From Streptomyces sp. NBC_01268 (GTDB lineage Bacteria; Actinomycetota; Actinomycetes; Streptomycetales; Streptomycetaceae): 64,000 nt of DNA. Position numbers and translations under genes: made by a program. Below are positions 8,066 through 16,636 of this stretch, in pieces (positions within the stretch are counted from its first letter, which is position 1; each line of letters starts with the position of its first letter). A model generated the notes under the pieces. It did no database searches, was not told the DNA's origin, and saw only the letters and a program-made list of their open reading frames with translations. The stretch lies in assembly GCF_036240795.1 (NCBI RefSeq), contig NZ_CP108454.1:248001-312000 (forward strand), read 5' to 3'.

Positions 8066-9136
8066 GTGGAACCGGCAGAGTTGGCAGTGGCTGCGGTGAG
8101 CGTAGTGGTCGCGACGGCGACAGGAGCGGCTACCGGCCTCGGGGAAGGCCTGGGTGCCGCGGCCGCCGACTTGGTGCGTTCGCGGCTGCGCGCCACAGAC
8201 CGTGGACGGGCGGCCCTCGAGCGGCTCGACGAGGACCCGGCAGCGCCGGGGGCGCGAGAGGAAGCCCAGGAGGTTCTGCGCGAGGAGATCGAAGCCGATC
8301 CTGAGTGGAGAGACCGCCTGCAGGTGCAGCTGACCTCCCGCACGACACACACCACCACGCACGTCAGCGGCGGAGTGCTGATCAGCGGCGGACGGGTGTC
8401 CCGCAACCAGATCGTGGTCGGCCCGCTGACCGTCAACAACACTCCAGGCGGCAGGGCGCTCCTCGCCGCCGTCATGGTCCTCGTTCTCGTCCTGCTCTCG
8501 CTCGGCACCTACGGAGTCGTGCAGATCGTCACGTCCGACGACGCCGCGGGTCCCTCACCGCGGAGTGCCACAACGGGGCCACTCGAAGGCCCTCCACCGA
8601 GCGAGGATGCGAGCAGCGCCACCACCCCCGATCCGGCTCCCACCACGCCTGGGTTCGACCTCAAGCGGGATGCCATGGAGGTGCTCCTCTTCCAAGACGA
8701 GATGCCGCCATGGCTGGAATACGGCGTGGTGGCCCATGTGCTGTCCGAGAGCGGGATTGGTTGCAGCACCTCAGTCGTCACCTACGCAAAGCACGACAGT
8801 CAGACGGACCTGGTGAGCTGCCACGCCGACGCCTGCGACTCCATCACCACTGCAGAGTCCACTTACAAAGACAGGGTCCGGCAACTCGATGGCTCACCCG
8901 ACGACTCGGCACCACCCCAACCGGTGCCCATGGCAGACCTCGGCGACGTCTACGTCAGCTATGTACGCGAGGAGTCGATCAGCGCCAGCAAGATGCGCTT
9001 CGTGATCGTACGCACGGGAAGGATCGTCCTCAGGTTCGCGTACGGACCCATCAGTGACAAGGCCGTCTTCCCGAAGGAAATCGACACCATGATCCGCACC
9101 TTCGTGAAGAAGGCCGCGGCGAAACCGGTCGGATAG
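8066..9136 (+). CDS. Single-pass membrane protein of unknown function
   Basis: The protein of 356 residues begins MEPAELAVAAVSVVVATATG, a hydrophobic Ala/Val-rich opening often seen in Streptomyces proteins that sit near conflict-type NTPases. A charged helical stretch follows, then a polar repeat-like segment (HVSGGVLISGGRVSRNQIVV), a transmembrane helix at about residues 130-150 (LLAAVMVLVLVLLSLGTYGV), a Ser/Thr/Pro linker and an extracellular C-terminal domain of ~150 residues with three cysteines. GTG 8066 has GGGG 5 bases upstream; earlier in-frame starts at 7955 and later lack one. The function cannot be named. It converges on fabV, with 16 bases between the stops. Confidence 0.6.
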   Translation: MEPAELAVAAVSVVVATATGAATGLGEGLGAAAADLVRSRLRATDRGRAALERLDEDPAAPGAREEAQEVLREEIEADPEWRDRLQVQLTSRTTHTTTHVSGGVLISGGRVSRNQIVVGPLTVNNTPGGRALLAAVMVLVLVLLSLGTYGVVQIVTSDDAAGPSPRSATTGPLEGPPPSEDASSATTPDPAPTTPGFDLKRDAMEVLLFQDEMPPWLEYGVVAHVLSESGIGCSTSVVTYAKHDSQTDLVSCHADACDSITTAESTYKDRVRQLDGSPDDSAPPQPVPMADLGDVYVSYVREESISASKMRFVIVRTGRIVLRFAYGPISDKAVFPKEIDTMIRTFVKKAAAKPVG

Positions 9137-9152
9137 AGAGAGCAGGTGCGCG

Positions 9153-10361
9153 TCAGATGGTGGCCGTGGGCCAGGGGACATCGGTTTCCACTGCGGCGGT
9201 GTAGTCGATGCCGGGGACGGAGAAGCCGTAGAGCCGGCGGACTTCGTCGCTGAACCAGTCGAGGTCGGCGAGTTCTGTGATGGTGTCGCTCGTGGCCGAG
9301 CTCCAGCGTCTCGCGACGGCGTTCTGCACAGCGGGGCCGAGTTCCCAGGTGTCGAGGCGGACCCGGCCCTCGTCGTCAAGGTCAAGCGGGCGGGCTCCGG
9401 TCAGTTGGTCCCACAGCTGAACCAGTTGACCGATCGGGGCCACCACGTCATCACCGAGGACGCCGCGCAGCAGCCCGACGTACAGGGCGATGCCGGGGAT
9501 GGCGGTGGACGACTGGGTGACGGCAGCAGCGTTGACCGACGTAACGGCCCGGCCGCCCAGAGTCCTCCCCAGGCGCTCGTCCAACGTGCGCGCGGTGGCT
9601 TCCACGTGGGACTTTGCCGCGCCGATGGTGCCCTGCCGGTAGATCGCCGCGGTAAGCGGCGAGCCGATGTAGGACAAGGCGGCGGTTGTGAAGCCGTCGG
9701 CGAGCAGGGACCGGTCGTCCAGGAACGTGACCCACCGTTCCCAGTCCGTGCCCCCCATCACCCTGACAGTCTGCTCGATGTCGTCGCCCTGGGCCGGTGC
9801 CGTGGTGACTTCCTTGACCTCGGGTGCCCCGTGCTCGTCGAAGACGAGGGTCTTGGTCGTGTACGGGGAGCCGATCGGCTTGAGAACCGAGGCGTACACG
9901 TCACCGGTGTCCGGGTCGCTGCGGCGAGGAGCGGCCACCGAGTAGATCAGGAAGTCGAGTCGCCCCCCGAACCGCTCGGCGAGGAGGTCGGCAACCTGCT
10001 CCTTCACCACGTCACTGAACGCGCCGCCGTTGAGAAAGACCATGTCCCGCCCGTGCTGACGCGCGAGCCGGGCGGTGGCGGCGGTGCGATACCAGCCGGC
10101 CGTTCCGGTGCGCCGCCCGGGCGCCTTCTCGAAGCACACGCCGATGCCACGGATACCGGCACGGGCCAGGCCCGCGATCGTAGCGGCCAGTCCATAGCCC
10201 GCTGACGAGCCGATGACCAGCGCCACCGGCCCCTCACCTCGGGCGGGCACCGGGCCGGGGACGGCCTGCCACATCTCGTCCACCAGCTGCCGGCAGCCAC
10301 CAGGATGGGAGTCGAGGAACAGGAATCCTCGGCTCTTGGGCGCAATGACGCGTTCGCTCAC
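9153..10361 (-). CDS. fabV: FabV-type enoyl-[ACP] reductase
   Basis: The 402-residue protein matches FabV (usual length ~400). It has the NADH-binding motif GSSAGYGLAA (residues 51-60), the partner tyrosine Y231 in SYIGSPLT, and the family's catalytic pattern Y-X8-K as Y241-RQGTIGAA-K250. FabV reduces trans-2-enoyl thioesters in the last step of fatty-acid elongation and is known in other bacteria to be insensitive to triclosan. No other fatty-acid gene lies near it, so it may be a spare or self-resistance reductase rather than the housekeeping one. GTG 10361 is the best start but has only a weak GGGGA site. Confidence 0.92.
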   Translation of the reverse strand: MSERVIAPKSRGFLFLDSHPGGCRQLVDEMWQAVPGPVPARGEGPVALVIGSSAGYGLAATIAGLARAGIRGIGVCFEKAPGRRTGTAGWYRTAATARLARQHGRDMVFLNGGAFSDVVKEQVADLLAERFGGRLDFLIYSVAAPRRSDPDTGDVYASVLKPIGSPYTTKTLVFDEHGAPEVKEVTTAPAQGDDIEQTVRVMGGTDWERWVTFLDDRSLLADGFTTAALSYIGSPLTAAIYRQGTIGAAKSHVEATARTLDERLGRTLGGRAVTSVNAAAVTQSSTAIPGIALYVGLLRGVLGDDVVAPIGQLVQLWDQLTGARPLDLDDEGRVRLDTWELGPAVQNAVARRWSSATSDTITELADLDWFSDEVRRLYGFSVPGIDYTAAVETDVPWPTATI

Positions 10362-11103
10362 AGTGTGGTGTCCCCGATGTCGTCACGGACGAAGACGCGG
10401 CGGCCACCTCGACCGCTGCGTCCTGTCAGTCTCCGGGCGTGCCGATGAGCACGGTGATCTTGACCGCCACAACGATGCCCGGCCGGGCTTGGAGGGTTCC
10501 CCACTGGCTCACACCCCCGCGGGCCGGCGATGCCCACGTCCGGTCCCGCAGGGCCGGACGGACCCGGCCGACCGAATCACGCACGCGCCATCAGCTGGGA
10601 CAACGCACGGGCCCGGCAGCGCGGCCGCCAGGGCAGCCTGCCGCGGACGACCGCGAGCAGCCAAAAGACACGACGCCGCGGGCGGGCGGGTTGGCGCCAA
10701 GGGCGCGACAACGGCCGAGTCCAGGCCTGCCCCGGCAGGACAGCGGCCGGCGGGACACAGCCTCTGCCGACCCCAGGCGGCCGGCCCGGCGGCGGCCAGA
10801 CACCACGCCCGGCACCGGGCAGCGACATCTCCTCGCTGGGCCCGCTGAGAAGTCCGGCGCCAGCCACTTCAGTCACCACGCTCTCGCGTGAATCCGGCTG
10901 GGAGCGTGCGGTGTGGCGACTTCCGGGGTGGCGGCCTCGGCGTGGAGGCCGGGCCACCGGTGGCCGCGCGCGTTGACCTCAGGGCCCGGCGGGGCGCAAC
11001 ACGTCACTCGCGTTCCGCCTGCTCACCCCTCTGACCTGGTGGTTCCCCCGCCCGTCGTATGCTTCATCGGCACTGTGCAGGGGTGAGGGTTCGGAGGGAC
11101 GAA
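10362..11103. other. 740-bp gap without a recognisable gene
   Basis: Very GC-rich DNA. Several open frames exist on both strands, but all are Arg/Pro/Gly-rich and look like frame shadows. A short minus-strand tail near 10425-10490 reads GIVVAVKITVLIGTPGD before a stop and could be the end of a lost gene. Nothing can be assigned. Confidence 0.4.
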
Positions 11104-11328
11104 GTGAAGGAGCTCGCCAAGGCGTGGGGCTTCTGGCTCGTGCTGGGGTTCGTCACGATCGACGACCGGCACAACAGGAATCTTGCCGACACCATCTCCC
11201 TGGTCCTCTTCGCGATCGTCACCCTCGCCGTCATCGGTACGACCCTCCGCTCCCTGTACCGGTTCACCCGCGCGCTGCATCGGCTCACCGTGGCGAGACG
11301 GAGCGCGGAAGCCGACCCGACCGGCTGA
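11104..11328 (+). CDS. Small membrane protein, unknown
   Basis: The predicted 74-residue protein has a hydrophobic N-terminal segment (LAKAWGFWLVLGFVTI) and a clear transmembrane helix around residues 30-50 (ISLVLFAIVTLAVIGTTL), then a basic tail. GTG 11104 is preceded by GGAGG at 11093-11097 with good spacing. It could be a small membrane-associated factor; no family is recognised. Confidence 0.6.
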   Translation: MKELAKAWGFWLVLGFVTIDDRHNRNLADTISLVLFAIVTLAVIGTTLRSLYRFTRALHRLTVARRSAEADPTG

Positions 11329-11580
11329 CCCGGCTGCCACGGAGGTGCACCACGGAGGAAGCACTGCGAGCCATGCGCCAAGCGGGTCAGGACCTGTCCT
11401 GTCGATCAACGATGTCGTCGTCCGGCAAGCTCGACGTCTGTCTGCTGCCGGAAACCGGCAGTGTGGTGGGCGGCCTTCTTCGTCTACGGTCGGTCGGCCG
11501 CCTGTCGGTTTCGACAGCCCGTGGCCACTTCGCATGGCGGCGCGCACACTAGGGGTCACGTCGTATAGGGGGAGGTAGCC

Positions 11581-11799
11581 ATGGCATTCATCGTGCTCTT
11601 CGGTGTCTTGGGTGGGCTGGTTCTGCTGTTGGTCCTCACGCTCCTGCGCCGCAGCCGGAACCAGACGGAGACCGCCGAGGGGCTCCGCATCGAGGAACAG
11701 GCTCGCACGCAGGCAGGACGCGACCGCGTCTCCTTCAGCACGACGGCCATGCACAACGCGCCGCCCACCGCCAGCGACGCTCATCACCGCCGCCGCTGA
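11581..11799 (+). CDS. Small single-pass membrane protein, unknown
   Basis: The 72-residue protein has one N-terminal transmembrane helix (residues 2-22, FIVLFGVLGGLVLLLVLTLL), a basic stop-transfer RRSR and a polar, His/Arg-ending tail facing the cytoplasm. A strong ribosome site GGGGGAGG lies 5 bases before the ATG, which supports real expression. No relatives can be named. Confidence 0.6.
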   Translation: MAFIVLFGVLGGLVLLLVLTLLRRSRNQTETAEGLRIEEQARTQAGRDRVSFSTTAMHNAPPTASDAHHRRR

Positions 11800-11978
11800 A
11801 GCCCCGGCATAACCGGGGCCCGGCCCCCTTCTGACCGGGCACCACGTGCCTGCCCGTACTCAAGTCCCTGCTCCAAGGCCAGCCTTGCAGGAGCCAGGGT
11901 GCGCATGATCGGCCGGAGCTCCCAGACGGCGTGCCACTCGAAGAGAAAGCGCCTGAGTAGGGCGATGCGGCGAGTCAC
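11784..11978 (-). CDS. Possible small protein or gene remnant
   Basis: A 64-codon frame with a balanced, helix-forming composition (LLRRFLFEWHAVWELRPIMR), unlike the shadow frames around it. It starts with GTG and has no Shine-Dalgarno site. It overlaps the end of the upstream small gene by 16 bases. It may be the 5' end of a gene truncated by the mobile-element debris to its right. Confidence 0.25.
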   Translation of the reverse strand: MTRRIALLRRFLFEWHAVWELRPIMRTLAPARLALEQGLEYGQARGARSEGGRAPVMPGLQRRR

Positions 11979-12072
11979 GACAGCCGGGTCGGCGCCGGGA
12001 AGGGTCGTACCCCTTGGGCTAGGGTCTGCTGCGAAAGTGGATCTTGTTCGTTGGTGATCCCGTGTCGTGGGA

Positions 12073-12230
12073 CGTGAGGATCTGACGAATCCGGACCGGG
12101 TCCGGGCCGACGAAGCCTACGACTCCCGCAGCAACCGTTCGGGCCGTTGCCACTCGGTACGACAAACTCGCTGTCCGCTACGAAGCGACCGTCCTGGTCG
12201 CAGCCATCAACGAATGGCTGCGACCAGGAC
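12073..12230 (+). pseudogene. IS5-like transposase remnant (two fragments)
   Basis: Two scraps of an IS5-type DDE transposase survive. The first (about 12082-12139) reads TNPDRVRADEAYDSRSNR, the region around the second catalytic Asp in this family. The second (12140-12230), in another frame, reads RAVATRYDKLAVRYEATVLV, the typical C-terminal part. The ~60 residues usually between them, and the whole N-terminal half, are missing. The sequence GGGTCTGCTGCGAAAGTGG at 12022-12040 may be the left end of the element. Confidence 0.75.
12191..12230. terminator. Perfect 17-bp stem hairpin
   Basis: Arms 12191-12207 and 12214-12230 are exact reverse complements around a 6-base loop. The hairpin begins 15 bases after the stop codon of the minus-strand VOC gene and lies in the tail of the transposase remnant. 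It is well placed to terminate the VOC transcript and anything coming from the left. Confidence 0.75.
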
Positions 12231-12244
12231 CGTACCAACGCCCC

Positions 12245-12700
12245 TCAGACGATATCGAATTCGTTGCCCTCGGGGTCCTGCATGGCGGCGGCGTAGAACC
12301 CCGCTTCCGGATCGTCCTTGATCCGCAGCACGGTGGCGCCGGCTTTGACCAGCCGCTCCACCGTAGCCTTGACCCGCTGCATGCGGACGTCCAGTGGGAC
12401 GTCACGGCCCCCACCGACCTTCAGGTCGAAGTGCCACCGGTTCTTGGCGGCCTTCGGCTCTGGAACCTCCTGGAACCACACCCGTGGCCCGCGCCCCGCG
12501 GGATCGATGATCGACTCCGGAATGTCCCCGGCGCCGGCCGGCAACTCTTCCTCCGGCACCCCCATCGCCCCCCAATAAGCACGCCACGTGGCATGCCCGT
12601 CGGGCGCAGGCTCAGGCACGTAGCCCAGGGCCTCGGCCCAGAAGGCCACCATCCTCTGAGGATCGGAGCAGTCGATCGTCAGCTGCACTGTCATCTCCAT
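12245..12700 (-). CDS. VOC-family (glyoxalase-like) protein
   Basis: The 151-residue protein has the vicinal-oxygen-chelate beta-alpha-beta-beta-beta pattern: VQLTIDCSDPQRMVAFWAEA at the N-terminus, the central WHFDLKVGG strand, and the closing AAMQDPEGNEFDIV. This subfamily (glyoxalase_6 type) includes many uncharacterised actinobacterial proteins, some acting in drug resistance or cofactor binding. The start at 12700 (MEMTVQLT) is chosen; 12712 is possible. The substrate is unknown. Confidence 0.85.
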   Translation of the reverse strand: MEMTVQLTIDCSDPQRMVAFWAEALGYVPEPAPDGHATWRAYWGAMGVPEEELPAGAGDIPESIIDPAGRGPRVWFQEVPEPKAAKNRWHFDLKVGGGRDVPLDVRMQRVKATVERLVKAGATVLRIKDDPEAGFYAAAMQDPEGNEFDIV

Positions 12701-12888
12701 GGCGCGAAGCATGCCAGGCAGGTCTGACAGGCGATCCACTTCACAACAGGCCCTAGCCCCATCTAATTCTGCGGGGCCCGGAAGCTGCGCACGTACGCCA
12801 CCGAGATGGGCCGACAGCTGGATGTTGCGGGACATGACGTTGGTGACACAGGTGCCTCGCTGGGCGTGGGTCGGGTAGCGTGCGAGCT

Positions 12889-12954
12889 ATGTCGAGTCCT
12901 GAGTCAGACAAGGTGGGGGCTTTCGGTCACGCCGCCAGCCCCCTGAAACCCTGA
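12889..12954 (+). CDS. Candidate leader peptide upstream of the exporter
   Basis: A 21-codon frame (ATG 12889, stop 12952-12954) starts 175 bases before the chloramphenicol-type exporter. A 7-bp stem (12915-12921 / 12937-12943) lies inside it. Resistance genes of this kind are sometimes controlled by drug-stalled leader translation, so this may be an attenuator. It has no strong Shine-Dalgarno site, and the claim is weak. Apart from this, the 12701-13063 gap shows nothing. Confidence 0.2.
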   Translation: MSSPESDKVGAFGHAASPLKP

Positions 12955-13063
12955 GCTTGAGCCCTGTCGTTGCGCCGCATTCTGTGGTGGACGAGTGTGC
13001 CCGTGGGGCTGGCCGCGGTGACGAGATGACCCTCTCGTGCTTCTCCTCACCTCGGAGCCTTCG

Positions 13064-14242
13064 ATGTCTCTCCCGCTGTACCTGCTTGCCGTGGCGGTTT
13101 TCGCCATGGGCACCTCGGAGTTCATGCTCGTCGGCCTGTTGCCGGACGTCGCCTCAGATTTCGGCGTCCCCGTCGGGACCGCAGGTGTCCTCACCTCGGC
13201 CTTCGCGATCGGTATGGTCGTCGGGGCCCCTCTTGCGGCCGCGCTTGCCCGCAACTGGCCCAGGCGATCCAGCCTTCTCGCATTCGTCCTGACTTTCGCG
13301 GCAGCTCACGCCGCGGGGGCCGTCACCACCAGCTTCCCGCTCCTGTTCGCTACCCGGGTCCTTGCCGCACTCGCGAACGCAGGGTTCCTAGCCCTCGCTC
13401 TGACGGCTGCCGCCACGCTGGTCCCGCCCGACAAGAAGGGACGTGCGCTGGCCGTGCTGCTGTCGGGCACGACGGTGGCCACGATCGCCGGTGTCCCCGG
13501 AGGGTCGGTACTCGGCACGGTGCTCGGCTGGCGGGCCACATTCTGGGCAGTCGCCGCTCTCTGCCTGCCCGCGGCTCTAGGTGTCCTGAAGGGCATCGCA
13601 GCAGGACGAGTGAAGGCAGCGGCCACGGGCGGCCCTGCCTTGCGGGCGGAGCTCGCCCTGCTCACAAGGCCGCGGTTGATCCTGGTGATGCTGCTCGGCG
13701 CGCTGGTGAACGCGGCAACATTCGCAAGCTTCACCTTTCTCGCCCCCGTCGTGACCGCCACCGCCGGGCTGGATGAGCTGTGGATCTCTGTCGTGCTGAT
13801 GCTCTTCGGTGCCGGTTCCTTCGTCGGCATCACCGTCGCCGGCCGGCTGTCCGACCAGCGTCCCGGTCTGGTCATCGCCGTCGGTGGTCCGCTGCTGCTC
13901 GTTGGCTGGCCGGCCCTGGCGGTACTGGCCGACAAACCAGTCGCCCTGTGCACTCTTGTGTTCGTGCAGGGCGCCCTGTCGTTCGCACTGGGCAGCACGC
14001 TGATCACCCGGGTCCTCTACGAGGCAGCACAAGCCCCCACAATGGCCGGCTCGTATGCGACCGCGGCACTCAACATCGGCGCCGTCGCCGGCCCTCTTGT
14101 CGCCGCGACCACCCTCAGTACCAAGGCCGGGAGCGTCGGACCGCTGTGGGCGAGCGGACTCCTGATCGCTGTCGCGCTACTCATCACCTTCCCCCTCCGC
14201 ACGCGCGTCGCGACCAGCCCAAGCGCCGAGGTGTTCCAGTGA
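13064..14242 (+). CDS. Cmx/CmlR-type chloramphenicol efflux MFS transporter
   Basis: The 392-residue protein has 12 predicted membrane helices. The opening YLLAVAVFAMGTSEFMLVGL followed by GTAGVLTSAFAIGMVVGAPL is diagnostic of the DHA1 Cmx/CmrA/CmlR drug exporters of actinobacteria, which expel chloramphenicol. The motif-C region AGVPGGSVLGTVLGWRATFW is present. ATG 13064 has GGAG 6 bases upstream; an ATG-like start at 13037 lacks one. The stop overlaps the start of an IS481 transposase remnant, so the native C-terminus may have been replaced by the insertion. Confidence 0.88.
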   Translation: MSLPLYLLAVAVFAMGTSEFMLVGLLPDVASDFGVPVGTAGVLTSAFAIGMVVGAPLAAALARNWPRRSSLLAFVLTFAAAHAAGAVTTSFPLLFATRVLAALANAGFLALALTAAATLVPPDKKGRALAVLLSGTTVATIAGVPGGSVLGTVLGWRATFWAVAALCLPAALGVLKGIAAGRVKAAATGGPALRAELALLTRPRLILVMLLGALVNAATFASFTFLAPVVTATAGLDELWISVVLMLFGAGSFVGITVAGRLSDQRPGLVIAVGGPLLLVGWPALAVLADKPVALCTLVFVQGALSFALGSTLITRVLYEAAQAPTMAGSYATAALNIGAVAGPLVAATTLSTKAGSVGPLWASGLLIAVALLITFPLRTRVATSPSAEVFQ

Positions 14243-14709
14243 CACATGCGAACGCCCCCTTGGACATCGAAGGACGCCGAAGGCTCGTGGAACGCTGCCG
14301 CAGCCGTCCGATCGCCCACGTGGCAGCCGAGGCCGGCGTCTCCCGCGCCTGCCTGTCCACGTGGAAGAGCCGATACGACACATACGACGAGGCCGGGCTA
14401 CAGGACCACTCCAGCGTCCCGCACTCTTCACCGTCCCAGACCCCGCCCGAGGTCGTTGAACGGATTGAGCGGCTGCGTCGAGACAACGAATGGTCCGCCC
14501 GCCGGATCGCGCTCGAACTCACGAATCAAGGCGTGCGGATCAGCGAACGCACCGTGGGCCGGTGGCCGGTCCGCCCGGGCACTAACCATCGCCGATACCT
14601 CGACCCCGACGGATCCATCAACCGACACCCGTCACAACAGATCGTGGCCCGCTACCCAGGCCCCGCGCGATCCGATCCCATCTGCGGCGGCGTGAAATCC
14701 GTGCGGTGA
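14239..14709 (+). pseudogene. Truncated IS481-family transposase
   Basis: The GTG at 14239 overlaps the stop of the exporter. The 156 codons carry the N-terminal helix-turn-helix domains of IS481 transposases (RRLVERCRSRPIAHVAAEAG, SARRIALELTNQGVRISERT, LDPDGSINR). The sequence then diverges and stops where the DDE catalytic domain should begin, so it cannot be active. It is the remains of an insertion sequence. Confidence 0.85.
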
Positions 14710-14778
14710 TCCCACAGCCGTCAGGTCAGACTCTCCGCCCTCTTCGTCCGGGCGGCGAGATGACTCCAGCCAAGCTGT

Positions 14779-15150
14779 CTAGACCCATCCGTCGTCGAGG
14801 CGGACCGTCCAGGTGTCTCCTACTGCCCGGTGCATTTCGACCAAGGCCGCGACGTCCGCGATGACTGCGGGCGCGTCGGACAGCCGCAGGGGAAAGGCCG
14901 GGACTCCGTTGCGTGTGTAGGTCGGCAGCTCACCGTTGCAACTGAACGCATGAAGCCGCGGCGGGCCATCGTTGAACCATGCAGGGCAGTTCTCCTCTGC
15001 CCACGCAGCTGCGGCGTCGACACGATCCACCTGCGCAAGCAGGTGCTCAGGAGCTGGACCGCCGCTGAACTGCACGAGGAAGCCCTGGGCATCCACTGCC
15101 CACCAGTCCCACATGAATCCAGGTCGAGGGTGCCGCAAGATCGTTGTCAT
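14779..15150 (-). CDS. Conserved hypothetical protein
   Basis: A 123-residue soluble protein rich in Trp and aromatic residues at its start (PGFMWDWWAVDAQGFLVQFS), followed by a helical middle (LLAQVDRVDAAAAWAEENC). The balanced composition and the WDWWAVDAQG motif, familiar from Streptomyces hypothetical proteins, argue that it is real. Start 15150 is preferred over 15174, although the ribosome site is weak. No function can be given. Confidence 0.6.
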   Translation of the reverse strand: MTTILRHPRPGFMWDWWAVDAQGFLVQFSGGPAPEHLLAQVDRVDAAAAWAEENCPAWFNDGPPRLHAFSCNGELPTYTRNGVPAFPLRLSDAPAVIADVAALVEMHRAVGDTWTVRLDDGWV

Positions 15151-15501
15151 GCCGTCACCGTATCCGGGCCGCACATGACCGGTGAAGACGATCCGCAGGG
15201 GACGGCCTACGGGCTGTCCCGCAAACGATCTCTGTCTCAGGGCCGTTGCGGGTCGTCAGGGTGATCGGCGTAGGGCGAGGCGAGGTCGAGCCGGCGTGGT
15301 CGACTGACAGACCGGCTCCACCCTGCGGTGGTGGAAGTTCCTCCCGCCCGACGAGACCATCCGCCAGGGTCAGGGCGCGCCGCGTCGTTGCGGTGCGAGT
15401 CGGCTCCGTGTTGTTCGTCGCAGGTGTCCAGGGGTCCAGCCTGCGACTGGCCCAGGTCACGACCGGTCGGAGCGTCGCCCCCTGGCCTGGTGGCCGCATC
15501 T
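15151..15501. other. Intergenic region, possible IS end
   Basis: No gene is seen. At 15211-15230 the sequence GGCTGTCCCGCAAACGATC resembles terminal inverted repeats of Streptomyces IS5-type elements, but no matching partner end was found. Confidence 0.3.
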
Positions 15502-15804
15502 TCAGCGGACCAGGCGGTCCAGCATCGCGTTCAACTCAGGAGGGCACTCTTCGCGGGGAACCCCGCACTGTTCAACCAACCGGGCCGTCTTCGCGAGTTC
15601 CGCAGGATCGTTCGACTCGTCCAGAACCTGCGCGAGCAGGCCTAGAGCCGGGACGAGATTGGCCTCCAAGCGATCGGGAAGTGAATCGAGGAAGATCGCG
15701 TCCTCGGTGAACACCAAGTCGAGCAGAGCCACACAACGTGCCCTCAACCCGTCCGAGTCGTGAGCACTGCCGTTCGGCTGGGTCGTGAAGTCCCGGTCAA
15801 CCAC
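15502..15804 (-). CDS. Small hypothetical protein
   Basis: A 100-residue acidic, mostly helical protein (ARCVALLDLVFTEDAIFLDS, LARLVEQ-type helix near the end). GTG 15804 is preceded by GCGGAGG at ideal spacing, good evidence of translation. No family is recognised. Its size and acidity would fit an immunity-like or regulatory protein, but that is only a guess. Confidence 0.55.
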   Translation of the reverse strand: MVDRDFTTQPNGSAHDSDGLRARCVALLDLVFTEDAIFLDSLPDRLEANLVPALGLLAQVLDESNDPAELAKTARLVEQCGVPREECPPELNAMLDRLVR

Positions 15805-16132
15805 GGATCCTCCGCAATCATCGACGTCCTGCCGGAAACCAGCCCGGCGGACAAGGATCCCTCGTACCGGACAGGTAGATCAACTTTCCGCCAGCACTAC
15901 CGGCGCCGGATCGGTCGACATCACCCAGCTGACGGCAAGCGCCGAACGAACGGCGGGCACCGTGCCGCCTCCCGTGGCCGGGACGGCCCGGCGCAGTGTC
16001 CGGACGGGGAGTCGGCTCGTGGTGGGTCGTCATGCCTGGTCATCGATCCGGCGTGGGGCGGGTCGCGAGCGGGCGGCCGTCACTGGGGCGAGGGCCGCGC
16101 GGCCTCGCTGCGCCTGCGGCGCCTGGAACAGG
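15805..16132. other. Intergenic, nothing recognised
   Basis: About 330 bases hold the ribosome site of the minus-strand small gene and no convincing coding region. Open frames on the plus strand are shadows of the lectin-like gene to the right. Confidence 0.5.
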
Positions 16133-16636
16133 TCAGTAGCCCCACGCCTGGTAGCCGTTGAGGAAGGCCGCTTCGCTGCACGTGTGCAGGCGCAGACCGC
16201 GGCTGGCGCTGTAGTCCAGGCACTGTCCGGTGGCAACGTTCTGGTAGCTGAACTGCGAGAGGGTGTGGTTCGTCCGGACGGCCTTCCAGGCCTGGTAGCC
16301 GTTGTTGTAGCTCGCGGTGCTGCACGAGTGGGTGCGGACACCGTAGTTGACGCTTCCGTCGAGGCACTGTCCCGTGGCGACATTGCGGAACTGCGCTGTG
16401 GAGAGGCCGCTGCCGAGCGTCACCTCCCACTGCTGCTGCCCGTTGACGTAGCGCACGGTGCTGCACTCCTGCATCCGCAAGCCCTGGGCACTGCTGTCAT
16501 CCATGCAGAGCCAGCCGCTGCTCAGGGACCTGTTGCTGTCGCTCGTCTCCGCGGTCGAGGCCGCCGCGGCGGGCGCGGCAGCGAATGCCCCGATCAGCGC
16601 TATGGCGGCGGCAGCCGGGGCAAGGATCTTGTGCAT
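16133..16636 (-). CDS. Secreted ricin-type beta-trefoil lectin-like protein
   Basis: The 167-residue protein has a clear Sec signal peptide (HKILAPAAAAIALIGAFAAA, cleavage near AAA-STA) and one beta-trefoil domain. Three QXW-type repeats are visible (GQQQWE, GYQAWKA, GYQAWGY), each following a NVATGQCLD or CMDDSS-type cysteine loop. Ricin-type trefoils bind sugars; standing alone, the protein may bind extracellular glycans. ATG 16636 has GGAGGG 8 bases upstream. Confidence 0.85.
   Translation of the reverse strand: MHKILAPAAAAIALIGAFAAAPAAAASTAETSDSNRSLSSGWLCMDDSSAQGLRMQECSTVRYVNGQQQWEVTLGSGLSTAQFRNVATGQCLDGSVNYGVRTHSCSTASYNNGYQAWKAVRTNHTLSQFSYQNVATGQCLDYSASRGLRLHTCSEAAFLNGYQAWGY

Noticed and set aside
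10439..10957. Several 60-150 codon frames on both strands
   Set aside because: All overlap one another, are Arg/Pro/Gly-rich and lack ribosome sites.
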